Assembly (NCBI GenBank): GCA_051453625.1
Contig: JBOZIK010000001.1
Coordinates: 43,266,235-43,286,769 of the forward strand
DNA from: Welwitschia mirabilis
Lineage: Eukaryota > Gnetophyta > Gnetopsida > Welwitschiales
Length of the DNA stretch: 20,535 bases
Direction of reading: 5' to 3'
In this document: one piece after another, positions 10,313 to 20,231 of the stretch
Position numbering within the stretch: position 1 is the first letter of the stretch
Layout: each line of letters starts with the position of its first letter
Position numbers and translations under genes: made by a program
Notes under the pieces: model-generated
Database searches by the model: none
Told to the model about the DNA's origin: nothing
The model's input: only the letters and a program-made list of their open reading frames with translations

Positions 10313-10587
10313 GATTCTAGATCATGCTCCAACCGAAGATACTCCAAATAGGAGCTGGATCATGCAGCACATAGAAATCTATTTTTGTAGTTTAGAACAC
10401 TCTTTCTTCATTTATAAATCCATATTTTACTAAAATCAAAGAAGTGCAGCTACAAAAATAGATTTTTTAACCTGAAATGAATGTTTCAATCTAGTTTTTG
10501 GATTTTAACTTATGATTTTTGCAAAAATCGATATGCAATTTGAAATGATCCATAAAACCATTCAGAGTAATTCTATGATCTAGAATC
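10313..10587. mobile_element. Foldback / MITE-like inverted repeat
   Basis: Two perfect nested inverted repeats are visible: GATTCTAGATCAT (10313-10325) with ATGATCTAGAATC (10575-10587), and AAATCTATTTTTGTAG (10375-10390) with CTACAAAAATAGATTT (10450-10465). Between them the arms are imperfectly complementary (for example TGGATCAT on the left against ATGATCCA on the right). The whole could fold as one long hairpin of about 275 bp or slightly more, which is typical of miniature inverted-repeat elements. I could not fix the ends or a target-site duplication, so the superfamily is open. Confidence 0.5.
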
Positions 10588-11614
10588 TCCTAATCGTAAA
10601 AAAACTCCACGATCTACTTCGATCCATTTAATTATGATTTCATCCCTTATTGTCAGAGGTTTATTTTGTAACACTTGATGTTGTTTGCTAAAAGACATGA
10701 TTTTAATATAACTACAATTAATAGTAAAAGTCAACAAAGAAGAATCAGCATTCTAGTTTGCAATTGTTCAACTAGTACTAGGTTATTGAAATAATAAAGG
10801 AAATCCATTAGCTTAAACAAGAGCAATTAAGGTGAAGCCTAATAGGCTAATAATGTCCTCAATGGAGATGATAAAGAAAATTGTCTTAACAAAGACTATA
10901 AAGAAGGAAATGATGATGATAGCGATATTATACTAAAACTAACTCCTACGCCTTTGTTGAAGGCTCCTTCAAAGTTATAATTTAATCATAATCCTATCAA
11001 TAATAATGGGGCACCAATTTCTTGGAACTCCAAAACAGATAACCAAAATGGCTCTTAAGCAAAAGGATTAGATTCATAGTTTTAGGGTAGTGCTCTTTCA
11101 CTAGATATGGCTATCAAAGAAGTGTTAGAGGGATTAAAAATGGAGATGAATAATAGATTTTCATATGGTTAAAGCATTTTAAGAAAAAAGACCCAGTTAA
11201 ACTTCCATAGAGTACACTAGTACTTGCAAAACACATGATTCTAAGATATGTGAATGCTATGCCTAAAAGAATTCATTCTTAGAGAAGTTGGTTTCCCTAT
11301 AAGGTTTAGGATAGTTTTGGAACTAAATACTAATATTTCAAATTCTTCAAGAGTGATCTCAAGCTCTTTTAAAATCAAAGATCATCCAAAAAGATAGGAA
11401 AGTAAGGGGGAGGGCTCTAGAAGAATGGATAGCTTAAAGGAGTCATATGTTTTAGATGATGAGGATGAGCTGTTTAATATTTAGAAATGTTAGATTTTGG
11501 CAATCATAGATACAAATGAAATCATATAAAAAGGAGGAGAAGAGCTATAAGAGCTGAAAGTATCATGGTTGAGCCTCCTATAAGGGAAGAAATTGAGGTT
11601 GAAAAACAAGGAAT
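10588..11614. other. Unassigned stretch before the reductase fragment
   Basis: AT-rich and somewhat purine-rich on the + strand, with short open runs such as SLKESYVLDDEDELFNI and MAIKEVLEGLKMEMNNRFSYG but frequent stops. This may be decayed coding sequence of a retroelement. I recognise no domain, no zinc knuckle and no RNA gene. Confidence 0.45.
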
Positions 11615-11814
11615 GTTACTGCTATTAGCTAAAAGATGAAAGAATAATTGATGCAGATATGGTGGTTGTTGAAATTGGAGCAAGACTTGAAAGTAGGCCT
11701 TTCAAAGAAGCTAGTTTAAAGACTTATGATAGGGGTATAGAGGTTAGTGATCAATTCAGAACAAGTACACCTAGCATATTTGCTATTGCTGATATTGCTT
11801 CGTTTCCTCTCAAG
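11615..11814 (+). pseudogene. MDAR: Monodehydroascorbate reductase, exon-sized pseudogene fragment
   Basis: Monodehydroascorbate reductase is an FAD enzyme that regenerates ascorbate from its radical with NAD(P)H. The frame 11629-11814 reads LKDERIIDADMVVVEIGARL and then GIEVSDQFRTSTPSIFAIAD, ending ASFPLK. This matches the part of the family running from the LKDG..L.AD strand to the second FAD-binding motif. The wording (GIEV..QFRTS.P.IFAI.D) is closest to the organellar plant isoforms. VTAI (11615-11626) precedes it in another frame, implying a 1-bp deletion. The Gly of the conserved GD motif is Ala here. Similarity stops sharply at FPLK, where an exon border is plausible, although no GT follows. 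No other exon is visible nearby, so this is a lone fragment in repeat-rich DNA, probably captured or relic. The open frame continues to 11886 without family resemblance. Confidence 0.75.
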
Positions 11815-11886
11815 ATACTCTTAAGAAATGACAAATTCCTTTTAAATGATATTAGAGGACATAATAATAGTGTATTTAATCAGTGA

Positions 11887-13889
11887 TTTATAGAACTCAA
11901 GTTATTATGCTACTACTTAAAACCTTTCTTGATTAATTCCTCTGTATTGGATTGTATTATTGGGATTTCAAAAGGGGATTTTCCTATTTTAGATGGTGTG
12001 TTTTAGTTGAACAGACTCTATGTCTATGTAAGTAGATTTACATGTTCATCAATTTACCAAAAAATAAAAGGATGAATCTATAATGAAACACATTAGTTCA
12101 TTACAATGAAGAGAGTAACAATGTTATTTCCAATAATGCAGAAGATAACTATACAAAAATTTACAACATCTAAGTTGGAAACACATAGGGATCAGTCTTG
12201 ATTATTGAAAATAGGATAAAGATTAGGGAAAAGGCATAAATATCTTTCCTTTCTCTCTCAGATTAGAATGCCTATAGCTATGAAACTAGAAACAAATCAA
12301 ATTATATTGAAGATAAGCCTCTTGCTATTTCATGCACAATTTTGGTTCTCAGTTAGGATATGAGGAAAAAATAAATCTACTAAATTTATTTAAGAATATT
12401 ATCAATAATGGATTTTAATTATTTAATAAATTATTAATTCCAATGTTTAGTGTTGTCAAACAAGTGCATTTTTATATGATCAAACCATGATCAGCAATGT
12501 CAAATTAAGTTGTTTTTGGAATGTTATTCAAGACCCTCTTAGACAAATGTTAAATGCATTAAAAAAATTGCAGTGTTCTTTCTTTTATTCCAAATCCTTT
12601 TCCTGATATCTTGCCCATTTTTAAAGTTTCAAAACATTCCCTTAGCTATAAATCTTAATATTGTAGGTTTATTTTCTTGTTTAAAAAAAGAAAACAAAAA
12701 AAACAAAAAAAGAAGCTATTCTACATTAAAGATGTAGTGTTGTTAGAAGAAAAGTTAGAGGCTAGGTTTTATCTCATTATAGTATGATTGTATGAGAAGA
12801 ATAGTGACATTCAAATTCCATTCATTGAGTCATAGAAAATCTAGTTCCTATTTAGTAACCGATTTATGAATCTCTAAACATCAAGAGTGCATTATATTTC
12901 TCTTGAGGATTTGCAATCTCCTACTATTCCTAGAAGAAGAAGAAAAGGCCATTTAAAAATTTCTTGATCATCAGAAGTATAAAACTTTCTATTAGCATAG
13001 ATTTCTAGTAATACATTAAGACACTAAAGATGTATCATCATTAGTAGACTACTATAGTTTCAATCCCTGTTTTTATTCCAGCTAAGAAAATTGAGGTTCT
13101 AAATTCTCAATCTTTGTAAATTTCCATTGTGTAGAGTCCTTTAAAATAAATACTAAGAGTCTTTGCAAGCTTATTATGTATTTTCCACTAGATTACTAGT
13201 TAAAATTAAATAAGAAAATAAATAAAAAAGATAAAATCTAATCAAGTGAAAGGATGATAAATAAAAGTGGGAATGTAGAATTCCTATATTACAGTTTCCT
13301 CATTTTTTACATGAGGTAAGTGTATAATCCTTATGTCAAAAATAAAAGATAACTGAACATATGTCTTAATTAAGATTTTCACATATGTGAGTTGTTTCAC
13401 TATAAAGGTGAAGATCTAAAATGATGAAAATGATTTGAGCGAATGATGAAAATGCAACTTGAAGGAGATTTAAACATGTATATAAAATAAATGATAAGTA
13501 AATGATTGGATAATGACAAAAGGTTATAAATGGAATAGCAAGAGATAATAAGAAAAATGATAGAGAAAAATACATGATTAATTGAAGTAGAAATAAATCA
13601 AAATGATTTTATGAGAGGTGAAAGGTTATGAAATGGGAGACAAAAGAAGTAAGATTAATGATCAACAAAAAGCATATGACAAAAGAAATTTGGGTACTAA
13701 TGGATAATTCATTAGCTAAAAAGTGGAAATAGGCTTGAATTAATTTAGAGTGAATGCGAGAGATGACTTTGAGAAAATCAATTGCGAATACTAGAAAAAG
13801 ACTAGATAGAAATGAATAAACAAAGACATGAAGAATATTGATTATAATATCTCTAAATGTTAATTTAGTAATGTCTATTGGTATGAATC
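11887..13889. other. Two kilobases of AT-rich DNA, nothing recognised
   Basis: No sustained frame, RNA gene or clear repeat. There is an A-rich tract at about 12680-12715, which could be a retroposon tail or simple sequence. From about 13390 to 13880 the + strand is purine-rich and ATGA/GATAA-rich. A minus-strand frame at 13366-13575 encodes a hydrophobic chain that looks like a composition artefact. Confidence 0.55.
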
Positions 13890-14005
13890 ATGAAATTATT
13901 TGATGTCATTAATGATGATTCAACACTAAACAACATAGAGTATCAAGTAATTAGGATGGTAATTATGACAATGTCTAGGTCATCCTATGAAGTATTAATG
14001 TGGTG

Positions 14006-14697
14006 NNNNNNNNNNNNNNNNNNNNNNNNNNNNNNNNNNNNNNNNNNNNNNNNNNNNNNNNNNNNNNNNNNNNNNNNNNNNNNNNNNNNNNNNNNNNNNN
14101 NNNNNNNNNNNNNNNNNNNNNNNNNNNNNNNNNNNNNNNNNNNNNNNNNNNNNNNNNNNNNNNNNNNNNNNNNNNNNNNNNNNNNNNNNNNNNNNNNNNN
14201 NNNNNNNNNNNNNNNNNNNNNNNNNNNNNNNNNNNNNNNNNNNNNNNNNNNNNNNNNNNNNNNNNNNNNNNNNNNNNNNNNNNNNNNNNNNNNNNNNNNN
14301 NNNNNNNNNNNNNNNNNNNNNNNNNNNNNNNNNNNNNNNNNNNNNNNNNNNNNNNNNNNNNNNNNNNNNNNNNNNNNNNNNNNNNNNNNNNNNNNNNNNN
14401 NNNNNNNNNNNNNNNNNNNNNNNNNNNNNNNNNNNNNNNNNNNNNNNNNNNNNNNNNNNNNNNNNNNNNNNNNNNNNNNNNNNNNNNNNNNNNNNNNNNN
14501 NNNNNNNNNNNNNNNNNNNNNNNNNNNNNNNNNNNNNNNNNNNNNNNNNNNNNNNNNNNNNNNNNNNNNNNNNNNNNNNNNNNNNNNNNNNNNNNNNNNN
14601 NNNNNNNNNNNNNNNNNNNNNNNNNNNNNNNNNNNNNNNNNNNNNNNNNNNNNNNNNNNNNNNNNNNNNNNNNNNNNNNNNNNNNNNNNNNNNNNNN
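14006..14697. other. Assembly gap, 692 N
   Basis: The non-round size suggests an estimated gap. It separates the second integrase relic from unassigned AT-rich sequence to its left. Confidence 0.9.
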
Positions 14698-14714
14698 AAG
14701 AAGAAAGGAAGATT

Positions 14715-14912
14715 TACCTCTTAATCAAGAGGGTCTTCTTACTCAATTGCTTTTATTATGTGAAGAGTGATATGATAATCATTAGTATAATCTCAACTAT
14801 TATCCATTAACACTAAGTTCTTTATTAGTACCTGAATTAGAAACTTAACAAAGCCATACAAAATGCATTTCTCTATAAAGTAAGACTTCAACCACTTAAA
14901 GATTAACTTGTT
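14715..14912 (-). pseudogene. Second integrase C-terminal relic (Ty3/gypsy)
   Basis: The minus-strand reading from 14912 starts NKLIFKWLKSYFIEK, continues with G-V spacing, and ends DYTNDYHITLHIIKAIE, stop, EDPL. It aligns along 66 codons with the C-terminal end of the integrase at 19188-19577, which has NKLTSRWLGSYLIEK, the same G-V spacing, and ends MIKVVELEDPLL. It is therefore a diverged copy of the end of the same kind of pol gene, with three in-frame stops. Nothing upstream of NKL is recognisable; the sequence turns to AT-rich non-coding DNA past 14915. The matching nucleotide landmarks on the + strand (TAACTTGTTA here, CAGTTTGTTATG at 19423) support homology. Integrase joins retroelement DNA to the chromosome; this remnant cannot do so. 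Confidence 0.7.
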
Positions 14913-15439
14913 ATAGAAATGTACCTAAATGTCATGCAATAAAATAAAATAAGTTAATTAAAGATATATTAATGATAAGTTTAAGATGAATTAAGCATAG
15001 AATGGAAATGGAAAACTACATGACTAATTATTGAAGGAAAATGGGTGTATGGAACATGCTATTATCAAATAGAAGGATGGATGTTTGGAATAAGAATATA
15101 GCATGGAAGAGCTTATATAAGGAAATGTAAATGCATGCAATGAACTACTATGACAAGAAATGATNNNNNNNNNNNNNNNNNNNNNNNNNNNNNNNNNNNN
15201 NNNNNNNNNNNNNNNNNNNNNNNNNNNNNNNNNNNNNNNNNNNNNNNNNNNNNNNNNNNNNNNNAATTAAATCAAAAATTATATTGCATGTTTAGATAAA
15301 CTGAAAATTTAAGATTAATTAAAGTTATCATCATTACATAATTATCAATTACTAATTTCACATTAAAAAACCATGTACCTAAGTACAATGACATGAAAAA
15401 AAATAATTTTTATAAGACTCAAAACTACATCAATGATTA
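14913..15439. other. AT-rich spacer with a 100-N gap (15165-15264)
   Basis: No gene seen. ATGTACCTAA occurs near both ends (about 14920 and 15373), each followed by ATG/CATG and an A-rich run. This may be a weak repeat, but I cannot tell it from chance in such AT-rich DNA. Confidence 0.5.
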
Positions 15440-16670
15440 TGGGTCCTTATGTGGAGAGGATTGAAACTCAACATCCATGTCAGTATCTCCCTTACTACCT
15501 GTTTCATAGGTGGCTCAATGATAGGCTTCTAAATATCTAAAAAGAAATGGAAGATGTGCTCATGTAAGTTGGATGTGGTCACATCATGATGGACACAAAC
15601 TACCTCAAGGATGCCCACCGAAGTATCCTGCAGAATATCAATCACCCTCTCTAAGGTAGCTCGACTCTGCTCCTCTATAGTGCAGACGTGTGTCTTCAAC
15701 TGATCAAGTCATGAATATATCCTTTACTCCATCCCTTCTAATAATGTATTGATCTAATCTAAGATGATGCCTCCAGCTGCTTGAGTCTGTCCATGAGGAG
15801 GTGGCTGTGCTGCAGGTGCCTCATTAAGAGCTGGTGGCGCCATACAAGGTATCTATATTCCCAGTTACCTGAAGTGTGTATCATCAACTGTACTATGTAC
15901 TAAATGAGGAGTATTTGCTATAATGGGGATCTCAAATCATCAGAAAATAGCACTCAGTAGACAGGGATAAATAATGGTAGAAAATTGACACTAGGTGCTC
16001 ATCCATCTCAGTCGGCACCAGATGAAGATAGCTAAATGCATCCTCTCTATTAGCTAAATATGGACTAGAATCTAAAGATGGAAAATCATAGCATATAAGT
16101 CATAACATACTAGAGCTATATTATGGATAATGCCTTGGTGAAGAATGCGGTAATAAGAAGGAAAATATATCACAGTGACCCCTTGTCGATCATCACTTGT
16201 AGAATATGATAAATCCAGCTAGATGATATAATTTTATCTTTTTGACTCATCTCCACTAAGATTAATCATCTCCCCATCTCTAGGAAACCTTGTGATGGTT
16301 GTGATGTGCTACAGCTTAATATATGTATGACGTCCTTCTACAGTGGCTCTGATCTAGTCATAACGTGAGTTGTCCTCCCTGGTGGCTAAGATAACCTTAA
16401 AGGTCTAATAGAATAAATAATCTTCACCTCATAGTAAGAGCCATGAGCATGTAATAACTAGTCTTGAATACCAAGCTCCTTTAGTGCATAGTCTAAGCCA
16501 GTCTCAAGTCTCTGAATGTAATCACTAAAATGCATCTCCTTCTAGTAAATAATAGAAGCAAGGCTATGCCTCCACTTCTAGAGAATAGCCTCTCGTTCCC
16601 ATTGTTTTGGTGTTCAGGTAGTGGCAGAGTGTGTGCGGGTTCCAGAAGAGGATGTACCTATGTTACTACA
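15440..16670 (-). pseudogene. Degenerate coding tract, gag-like, with Pro/Ala/Gln-rich linker
   Basis: This is the most G+C-rich stretch on the right half and reads as decayed protein on the minus strand. It opens near 16640 with SSGTRTHSATT, then PKQWERE, and after TAG stops KEMHFSDYIQRLETGLDYAL. A later part holds MAPPALNEAPAAQPPPHGQT (from 15843) and then a helix-like run QLKTHVCTIEEQSRATLERV and EVVCVHHDVTTSNLHEHIFH. That order, an N-terminal basic/aromatic domain followed by a Pro/Gln-rich linker and a coiled-coil-like end, is common in gag-position proteins of plant Athila/Tat-type elements, but I see no diagnostic motif. Several stops are TAG where CAG or TGG would restore the local pattern. 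A host gene relic is the alternative. Confidence 0.5.
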
Positions 16671-16954
16671 TGAATAAATCCATAAAAATAAATATGTGCC
16701 ATTTGAGAGAAAATGGAAAAAAATTCATAACTTTACTTATATGCAACTAAATGTTCTTCTGTAAGAACCAAATCGTAGCTAATGAAACAAGAATTGATTT
16801 GAATCTAACATGACAAAAGCTACTACAAATTGAGTGCATAATGAGTGAAAAACTTCAAAAAGTTAAAAACATGAAATTTCATGAGAAAATACTCATAATT
16901 TTAAATTTAATAAACAAAATTTGATTCTATAAGTTTTTAATCATAGACCGGTAA
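16671..16954. other. AT-rich spacer up to gap
   Basis: No feature seen. On the minus strand it would be the leader of the gag-like tract; any primer binding site would lie further up, in the 600-N gap. Confidence 0.5.
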
Positions 16955-17554
16955 NNNNNNNNNNNNNNNNNNNNNNNNNNNNNNNNNNNNNNNNNNNNNN
17001 NNNNNNNNNNNNNNNNNNNNNNNNNNNNNNNNNNNNNNNNNNNNNNNNNNNNNNNNNNNNNNNNNNNNNNNNNNNNNNNNNNNNNNNNNNNNNNNNNNNN
17101 NNNNNNNNNNNNNNNNNNNNNNNNNNNNNNNNNNNNNNNNNNNNNNNNNNNNNNNNNNNNNNNNNNNNNNNNNNNNNNNNNNNNNNNNNNNNNNNNNNNN
17201 NNNNNNNNNNNNNNNNNNNNNNNNNNNNNNNNNNNNNNNNNNNNNNNNNNNNNNNNNNNNNNNNNNNNNNNNNNNNNNNNNNNNNNNNNNNNNNNNNNNN
17301 NNNNNNNNNNNNNNNNNNNNNNNNNNNNNNNNNNNNNNNNNNNNNNNNNNNNNNNNNNNNNNNNNNNNNNNNNNNNNNNNNNNNNNNNNNNNNNNNNNNN
17401 NNNNNNNNNNNNNNNNNNNNNNNNNNNNNNNNNNNNNNNNNNNNNNNNNNNNNNNNNNNNNNNNNNNNNNNNNNNNNNNNNNNNNNNNNNNNNNNNNNNN
17501 NNNNNNNNNNNNNNNNNNNNNNNNNNNNNNNNNNNNNNNNNNNNNNNNNNNNNN
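16955..17554. other. Assembly gap, 600 N
   Basis: It cuts the stem-loop cluster of the inverted LTR-like block; a GTCATCCCC unit runs into its right edge. It hides whatever joins that block to the gag-like tract. Confidence 0.9.
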
Positions 17555-17642
17555 CATGTTGTGGGGATGACATAGAGCACAACCATACAAAGCAGCCGAG
17601 TACAAAAATCACAGCCGTCATTCCCTATATCGTGGGGATGAC
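17555..17642 (-). repeat. Stem-loop tandem units, inverted copy
   Basis: On the minus strand GTCATCCCC occurs at 17642 and again at 17572, 70 bases apart; the second unit runs into the gap. The first forms a stem-loop: on the + strand GTCATTCCC (17617-17625) faces GGGGATGAC (17634-17642) across 8 bases, giving nine pairs with one T-G. The same core, in the opposite orientation, marks the LTR clusters at 2597 and 7968. Further weak copies of the motif lie at about 18090-18130. Confidence 0.7.
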
Positions 17643-18785
17643 ATATGAAGTGAAAACCTTTCCAAATTCAAATTTAGCCTAGATTTTGATGTTATACCTT
17701 AAGCATGGGGTGCATTTTAATTCTCAATTCAATTTTTATGAAATGTAATGTAGTAATCAGAAATTATGTAAATGCCAATATAATGAATGTAGGCTTAAAA
17801 ATTTTAATTAAATTAGGCTCAAAATTGAAAATAAATCATGGATCCTGAATCAATGATCTATGAAGAATCTAATGACAAGGCTTAATTTCCCCAATTAGCC
17901 AAGAATAGCATTTGAAGGGGTCTAATATGGATGTCCAAAAAACTTTTGATGTTTTAGTGATTTTCTTAAGGTTATACTCATTCAAATTGAAGTGCCATTA
18001 GGTTTTCTAGCTAAGAGGAGGATAAGGATCATGAATTATGAAATAAATTTGCCATATCTTAAGTTTTGATGTGCTCTTAAGTGTCATTGAAATGACATAG
18101 GGAATGACAGTTGTGTCCATTATCATGACAGGTAAAGACTACTTCTTTTAATGCAAATGCAAAAGATAAGTTTCAAATTTCAAGTGGGGCAGTCATATGA
18201 ATATCTAAAAAGTTTAACCGATATTAGGTATAATAGAAATTTAAGGTAAAAATGGGTCATGAGGTAATAAAGATATAAAATGGACATTGCAATTTTAAAA
18301 TGCATAAATTTAAACCTTAACATGTTCATAATGTTTTTCAAGGCTAGTAGTTGAATGATAAAATGCATAGAGTCCATTATAGATAACTTGACTTGGCTAA
18401 ATAATTAAACCTAATAAGAATTTTAAGAGAATGCAATTTTGTTTTGAGAATTTTTAACTTAACTATGAAATTATAGAATAAATGAATTTAAAAGACATGA
18501 AGAAGGTTGGTCCTTTATATTCTAGATGAAAACCTAATAAGATCCACATAGAATAATTGTATTACTAATTAATGTGAAAGATATACATGATACAATGCTT
18601 AAAGATAATAGATTTAGAAGTAAGTGATTATGAAGAGATGCTTATCAAGGTACTCATAGAATTTTTGAGTGCTTTTTATTTTCCTTATTCTTTCTTTCTC
18701 TTCCTCCTCCCCATTTTTTTATTTTATTTTTTTAATTTTTTTGGGGTGTTTTATTTAGAGAGGAAGATTAAGTATTAATAGACAC

Positions 18786-18957
18786 CGTTCTTCATAGTAA
18801 GGGAGCTACAACCACTGCCATAGGAGAAGGGATCCACAGGTAAAAAGCCAATCATAATTAACTATCCTCTAGGTGGAGTTTTCACAGCTACTATATCACA
18901 CTGCTAAAAGAGAATAGACTCAAAAGCCAACTGTCCCTCTGGTGCACTTGTGGTAGA
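18786..18957 (-). promoter_or_regulatory. Conserved LTR box, inverted copy
   Basis: The minus strand reads TTCTACCACAAGTGCACCAG, then TAGTAGCTGTGAAAACTCCA and CCTAGAGGAT, then GGCAGTGGTTGTAGCTCCC. Compare CTACCGCAAGTGCAC, GATAGCTATGGGAACTCCAC and AGTGGTTGCACTCCC at 634-773. The extra C in GTGCACCAG agrees with copy B. The match covers about 170 bp with small indels. Confidence 0.7.
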
Positions 18958-19600
18958 ACATCATGGAATTAAACACATTTTCCTTTCTTATTTTAAAGGT
19001 GTTTGTACTTTTCTAATGAGGTAATTGATGAGCATTAAGTATTCATAAGTATTTGAATACCTTTAGTTTGGATAAAGATAAACTCATTACTTGTTAAACT
19101 TCATGAATCTTAATGATGAAGCATTGGTCATGTGAAAGATGATTAAGTAGGCTAATGAATCCAAAATAGGTTAAGTTAAGAGGTCATCTAGACAATAACA
19201 AATGAAATGGACTCCTCTTTTTTAAGGAGAGGATCCTCTAATTCAACTACTTTTATCATGTTGGCTGAGTAAGAGCAATCATCAGGTGACTGATAATGCT
19301 TCAAATGTTGTCTATTTACCTTCATTATTTCATTAGTTTTTAGGCCAAAAATCTCAACTAAACCATTAGAATGCACTTTCTCAATTAGATATGAGCCTAA
19401 CCATCTAGAAGTCAGTTTGTTATGAATTAAATGAAATCTAGCATTAAAGAGTAGAACATACTGGCTAGGGTAAAAGTCTTGATGTATAAGGTTTTTATCA
19501 TGTCCATATTTGACTTGGGCTTTGACTACAAGTTGGTAATGGAGAGCTTGAGTTCTCTTTTCATCAAGGTAGTTCAATTGGGTTAATATTTCTTGAATAT

Positions 19601-19664
19601 TGTCAATCTAAGAAACAAGGTCAAGTTGATGAAGTATTTTGTAAGAATTATCGCATACATCAAC
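19601..19664. repeat. 64-bp sequence duplicated across gap, left copy
   Basis: Identical except for one base to 19765-19828, on the other side of the 100-N gap. It probably represents overlapping contig ends that were not merged (see findings). Confidence 0.95.
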
Positions 19665-19764
19665 NNNNNNNNNNNNNNNNNNNNNNNNNNNNNNNNNNNN
19701 NNNNNNNNNNNNNNNNNNNNNNNNNNNNNNNNNNNNNNNNNNNNNNNNNNNNNNNNNNNNNNNN
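19665..19764. other. Assembly gap, 100 N placeholder
   Basis: Flanked by the 64-bp duplication. Treating the two copies as one restores the integrase frame, so the gap is probably not real sequence. Confidence 0.9.
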
Positions 19765-19828
19765 TGTCAATCTAAGAAACAAGGTCAAGTTGATGAAGTA
19801 TTTTGTAAGAATTATAGCATACATCAAC
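19765..19828. repeat. 64-bp sequence duplicated across gap, right copy
   Basis: Counterpart of 19601-19664, differing at one base (TTATAGCA against TTATCGCA). Confidence 0.95.
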
Positions 19829-20107
19829 TAGAAGCACACATGTTTTCCCATAGACAAGTTCATAAGGAAAGAAACATAAATAATTATGCCAAGTCATACG
19901 ATAAGCTCAAAGGACATCATTAAAATGAAGTACCCATGATTTCCGAGATTTGTTATAGAGTTTGAAGAGTATTTTCTTAATTTCATGATTAGCATTTTCC
20001 GCTTGCTCATTTGATTAGGGTGATAAGAATTATCTATTCTATGTTCAATCCAAACTAAAAGTAAGAGTTTTTTAAGCATTGTATTAATAAAGTGAGTTCC
20101 TTGGTCA

Positions 20108-20231
20108 NNNNNNNNNNNNNNNNNNNNNNNNNNNNNNNNNNNNNNNNNNNNNNNNNNNNNNNNNNNNNNNNNNNNNNNNNNNNNNNNNNNNNNNNNNNNN
20201 NNNNNNNNNNNNNNNNNNNNNNNNNNNNNNN
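20108..20231. other. Assembly gap, 124 N, inside the integrase core
   Basis: GIDFVGP and DQGTHF lie in the same codon phase on either side, so the gap keeps the frame. Together with the partial codons at its edges it leaves room for 42 residues, the number I expect for the segment between the first and second catalytic Asp motifs in this family. The size therefore looks real. Confidence 0.75.

Larger units (their letters stand above)
17555..18957 (-). repeat. LTR-like block in inverted orientation
   Basis: Two landmarks of the large LTR appear here in the right order on the minus strand: the conserved box (18957-18786) and the stem-loop units (17642-17555), about 1.3 kb apart against about 1.9 kb in copy A. 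The sequence between is AT-rich and too diverged to align by eye. It begins about 230 bp after the integrase stop at 19188, where a 3' LTR is expected. I call it a diverged, possibly rearranged LTR of a related element; ends are not resolved. Confidence 0.55.

Noticed and set aside
13366-13575. Hydrophobic minus-strand frame
   Set aside because: Reverse of A/G-rich DNA, the same composition effect.
13890-14810. Long frames of 256-306 codons across 14.0-14.7 kb
   Set aside because: Almost all of the length is N; the right end is the antisense of the second integrase relic.
16927-17621. Three minus-strand frames of about 220 codons
   Set aside because: They consist nearly wholly of the 600-N gap.
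18180-18377. Minus-strand frame of 65 codons
   Set aside because: Low-complexity AT-rich sequence in the LTR-like block, with no resemblance to a protein family.
18660-18730. Pyrimidine-rich run as a minus-strand polypurine tract
   Set aside because: It lies after, not before, the conserved LTR box and is broken by long T runs, so it looks like simple sequence.
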